Assembly: GCF_036108815.1 (NCBI RefSeq)
Contig: NZ_CP107985.1
Coordinates: 62,001 to 126,000, forward strand
Reading direction: 5' to 3'
DNA from: Streptomyces sp. NBC_00353
GTDB lineage: Bacteria; Actinomycetota; Actinomycetes; Streptomycetales; Streptomycetaceae
DNA: 64,000 nucleotides
Of this stretch, positions 61,091 through 64,000 are shown in pieces. The stretch's first letter is position 1. Each line of letters starts with the position of its first letter. The notes under the pieces were generated by a model, which was given only the letters and a program-made list of their open reading frames with translations, ran no database searches and was not told where the DNA came from. Both the position numbers and the translations under genes were made by a program.

Positions 61091-62485
61091 GAGATGAGCG
61101 CGGATGTTCCTGAACCCGCGGCGGACTCGGGCCGGGGTGAGCCGGTCGGGTGCGGCGGCTTTCTCCCAGGGGCGGCGGAGGTCTTCGGCGAGCGGACGGG
61201 CAAGTCGGAGCTGGGTGTAAGCGACGATCAGAATCCAGGTCCAGCGGTCCGCGGCTTCGGGGGTACGGAGTTTCGGGGTGGTCCAGCCGAGGGTCTGCTT
61301 CGCGAAGCGGAAGGTGTGCTCCAGATCGAAGCGACGGAGAAAAGCCTGCCAGAAGCGGTTTACGTCGTCCGGGGTAGCGCCGGTCTTCGAGGACCAAAAC
61401 CACACCGGCGGGGCGTCCCGTTCCTTCGAGAGGTGCTCGACCTTCAGTCGGATCAACGTGCCCTCAATCAGGGGTAGTTCGCCGTCATGGTCGAGCCAGG
61501 AAGAGCGGTGAGTGAGCCTTGGGTGGACCCGGTCCCAGGCCTGGGTTTCGGCCTTGCCGTAGTTGGTGGTGTCAGTGACGGTCGTGATTGCGGGCTCGGG
61601 CCAGGTCTTCGGCTCGGTGAAGCGGAATTCCGGGCCGTGTTTGGGCGGACGGCCGTTGACGCCGTGCATCCTCGGCGGCCTCGGCAGACGCAAGACGCGG
61701 TCGGAGCGGACCCGGCCGACCAGCTCGACGGGGAGGTCACGCATGACCCAGGCCAGGCGGGTGACGTCATAGCCGGCGTCGCTGACGATCACGATATGAG
61801 GGTCACCGGCCTGCCACTGGCCCGCGGCGATGAGCCGCTCCACGACGCCCCGCAGCTGGGCGGCGGTGACCGCGGTCGCGTCGTCCGCCGGTCCGAGCCG
61901 GACCGCGTCCAGGATCGCGGTCCAGGACGTGGCGCCCGGCTCTAGCACGGCGACGAAGGAGTAGGGCCAGCCCGGAATGAACTGCGATGCCGACTTCGCA
62001 CGGCCGTAGACGTGGCAGAACAGCCGCTCTGCCGAGCACGGCGCGTCCGAGCGAAGCCACGGCGACACATCAACCGCCAGAACCAGGCGCCCGCCGTCGA
62101 AACGCGGCAGTGACAGGTCGGCCAGTACTGTCCTCAGCCGACCGACATCGATCCGGCCATGGTTCAGCCCGCCGTACATCGCTCCGTGCCCACGACGATG
62201 CTCGGGCAGCAGCGTCAAGTCCACCGGGGACTTCACCGCACCGTCCGCACACAGCACCGCGTCCACCAGCTCGAACAACTCGTCCGCCGAGCGGTCAGAC
62301 ACTCGTAGAACTCTCCCCGGAAGCGTGACACCTCCGCGAACGTCCCTCCGGACAGCATCAGGCAGCAGACTCACCTCACGGCCTTCGTCTTGGTCACGTG
62401 CACCTTGGTCGGAGCACATGATCAGACGAAGGCCGCCCCCACGTCCGGCGAATCCCCAGGTGAGCGACCCAGTTCGAGACGCCAT
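60998..62485 (-). pseudogene. IS4-superfamily-like transposase, 3' truncated
   Basis: Relative of the transposase at 44121-45626. DDE residues: LVLAVDVSPWLRSDA, HIVIVSDAGYDVTRL and FDLEHTFRFAKQTLGWTTPK. About 20 codons near the N-terminus (after DAVRRDV, before DELFELVDAV) are out of frame between two compensating indels; the alternative frame gives VSRFRGEFYECLTAR as in the other copy. At the 3' end homology is lost at about 61090 and the frame runs on in foreign sequence to 60998. No left end was found; the right end resembles the other copy near 62500-62511. Probably inactive. Confidence 0.75.
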
Positions 62486-62522
62486 TCAAGGGCGAGAGAT
62501 AAAGAACTTCCCAATGACGATG

Positions 62523-63713
62523 TCAAGCCGCTGCCGTGACGGTTGGTAGGGCCTCGTAACATGCTCCGTCGCGGATCATGGCCCACAGGACATTGGCTCG
62601 TCGACGAGCCAGAGCGAGCAAGGCTTGCTTGTGGCCCTTCCCCTCGTTGCGCTTTCGTGCGTAGTAGGCCTGGGAGGCGGAGCAGGTTCTCAGGCTGGCC
62701 ATCGCGGAGAGATAGAAGGCCCGGAGCAGGCCTCGGTGGTAGCGGCGTGGGCGGCGCATGTTGCCGCTGACGCGTCCGGAGTCCCGCGGCACGGGTGAGA
62801 GGCCGGCGAAGGACGCCAGGCGGTCGGCCGTGCCGAAAGTTTCCATGTCTCCGCCGGTAGCGGCGATGAACTCGGCACCGAGGAGGGAGCCCATGCCAGG
62901 CAGGCTCCGGATCACCGTAGCGTGTCGGTGCTCGCTGAACCGGCCCTCGATGAGCGCGTCGAGTTCGGCGATCTCCTCGTTGAGAGCCAGCACGCCCTTG
63001 GCGATCCGGGCCACCATGGCGGCCGCGAGAGTCTCACCCGGCAGTGCGGTGTGCTGCGACTTGGCCGCCTCGACGGCCGTCTCGGCGAGCGCTGCTGCAT
63101 TCTTCACCTTGCGGTTCTTCAGCCAGGTTCCGATCCGGCTGGCCCCGCTGCGGCGGATCGCGGCCGGCGCCTGGTAACCGGTCAGCAGCACGACCGGACC
63201 CTTCTTGCTCAAGTTCAACGCCCGCTCCAGAGCAGGGAAGAACTCAAGTAGCTGAGCTCGCAGTCGGTTGGTCTGACGGGTGCGGTCGTTGACCAGGTCA
63301 AGGCGGCGGGCGGTCAGGGTGCGCAGGTCGACGGCTATCTCGTCACCGGGCCGCAGGAGACCGAGGTCCTGGCGCATACGTGCCTGGTCAGCGATGACGA
63401 ACGCGTCCTTCTCGTCCGTCTTGCCCTGACCCCGGTAGGCCGTCGACGCCTGGTGCACGGCGAGGCCGGTGATGTAGACCATCGGCTGCCGGTGGTTGAG
63501 CAGAAGGCCGATCAACAGCGCGGCGCCGCCATGGTTGATGTCCACCGCCCACAGGGCGTCCTCGCACAGCGCGAGTACGTCTGCGATGAGCTCCAGCAGA
63601 GCCTGTTCGTCGTTGAAAACTCGGCGGGAAAGGAGGCGTTCGCCTCGCTCGTCGACCACCACACAGTGGTGGTGTTCCTTGCCGATGTCCACTCCGGCCC
63701 AGATCTGGGGCAC
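62523..63713 (-). CDS. IS110-family transposase
   Basis: 396 residues from GTG 63713. WAGVDIGKEHHHCVVV (Asp), GQGKTDEKDAFVIADQARMR (Asp pair), VIRSLPGMGSLLGAEFIAAT and PRDSGRVSGNMRRPRRY (candidate Ser). Intact. Clearly related to the transposase at 51009 but diverged. Its right-hand neighbour (63714-64000) is the noncoding end on the 5' side of the gene. Confidence 0.92.
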   Translation of the reverse strand: MPQIWAGVDIGKEHHHCVVVDERGERLLSRRVFNDEQALLELIADVLALCEDALWAVDINHGGAALLIGLLLNHRQPMVYITGLAVHQASTAYRGQGKTDEKDAFVIADQARMRQDLGLLRPGDEIAVDLRTLTARRLDLVNDRTRQTNRLRAQLLEFFPALERALNLSKKGPVVLLTGYQAPAAIRRSGASRIGTWLKNRKVKNAAALAETAVEAAKSQHTALPGETLAAAMVARIAKGVLALNEEIAELDALIEGRFSEHRHATVIRSLPGMGSLLGAEFIAATGGDMETFGTADRLASFAGLSPVPRDSGRVSGNMRRPRRYHRGLLRAFYLSAMASLRTCSASQAYYARKRNEGKGHKQALLALARRRANVLWAMIRDGACYEALPTVTAAA

Positions 63714-64000
63714 GGGTCACCTCCGCCAGCTCGTCGTCACACACGGACCCGCAGACGACCTCGCCGACGTTGTCCTACACAGCGATCAAGTCGCGTATCC
63801 CAATTAGCGGTCGAGTCGTCGCGGGGCTCCGGGCGGCCAAGTTCTTTGAGCCATGGAACGGCGACAAGCTCACAGCCATACCCAGAACCCCCGGGCCCGC
63901 TGATCTTACGAAGGACCAGCTCAGACCCACGCTTGGAAGGTAGGACAAGCTGAGACTACGCGGACCGCTTCCCACCGCTACCTGCCGCAGACCCGTCCGG
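63714..64000 (-). ncRNA. IS110 noncoding end, candidate bridge RNA region
   Basis: No gene. The block 63798-63841, read on the minus strand (CTTGGCCGCCCGGAGCCCCG and onward), matches the block upstream of the other IS110 transposase at 50881-50925. The outer boundary of the element was not located and may lie within or beyond the window end. Confidence 0.4.

Noticed and set aside
1..64000. Terminal inverted repeat or telomere, origin of replication, integrase/att site
   Set aside because: No palindromic telomere-like ends, no rep/par genes, no phage-type integrase and no tRNA were recognised in the window.

Overview
The window looks like an accessory or arm region of a Streptomyces-type actinomycete replicon (chromosome arm or large plasmid; I cannot tell which). 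The basis is very high G+C with strong third-position GC bias, many GTG starts, a GAF-SpoIIE phosphatase-HATPase regulator, a DUF6083-type protein, a twin-arginine phosphoesterase and insertion sequences of types common in Streptomyces. No rRNA, tRNA, CRISPR array or replication origin was recognised.

Layout. 0-3.6 kb: secreted alpha/beta hydrolase beside a broken MarR gene, a frameshifted TetR gene and transposase scraps. 3.6-9.2 kb: FAD monooxygenase with an intact IS630 just upstream, degraded scraps, an intact IS3. 9.4-20.3 kb: Tat-exported phosphoesterase; an aromatic-monooxygenase/YceI pair divergent from its probable enhancer-binding-type regulator; a relic of an S8 peptidase; a large PP2C regulator. 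20.5-25.8 kb: cyanate detoxification locus (cynS, cynT, cynR), HxlR regulator and MFS exporter. 25.96-30.16 kb: IS1380 whose transposase gene is split after codon 2 by a 2.5 kb group II intron. 30.8-34 kb: CBS protein, TetR, non-heme haloperoxidase-like hydrolase. 34.1-40.9 kb: UvrD-type helicase gene interrupted by an IS5-family element carrying cargo genes, then DUF6083, XRE regulator with operator repeats, a Cys-rich unknown and a broken DUF1622 gene. 41-43.8 kb: isochorismatase-type hydrolase and a disulfide reductase. 44.1-50.3 kb: three insertion elements in tandem, each separated only by one CTAG, the middle one carrying an ankyrin gene and itself split by an IS110. 50.3-53.6 kb: shuffled IS256/IS3 fragments, a second IS110, a truncated arsenite-efflux-like gene. 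53.9-57 kb: small secreted protein with three 19-residue repeats, TetR, pirin relic, intact IS256. 57.3-60.9 kb: old-yellow-enzyme operon with divergent TetR. 61-64 kb: transposase relic and a third IS110.

Working together. Recognisable functional units are stress and xenobiotic modules: cynR/cynTS (cyanate), OYE + NADP-binding reductase + MDR oxidoreductase under a TetR, monooxygenase + YceI under a Fis-type regulator, and HxlR-MFS export. Between them the DNA is a hot spot for insertion. Several pre-insertion sequences can be rebuilt exactly: the helicase frame (TGA duplication), the spliced IS1380 frame, the IS5 frame around the IS110 (CT core), and the CTAG chain. All homology statements come from reading translated sequence by eye; no database search was run.
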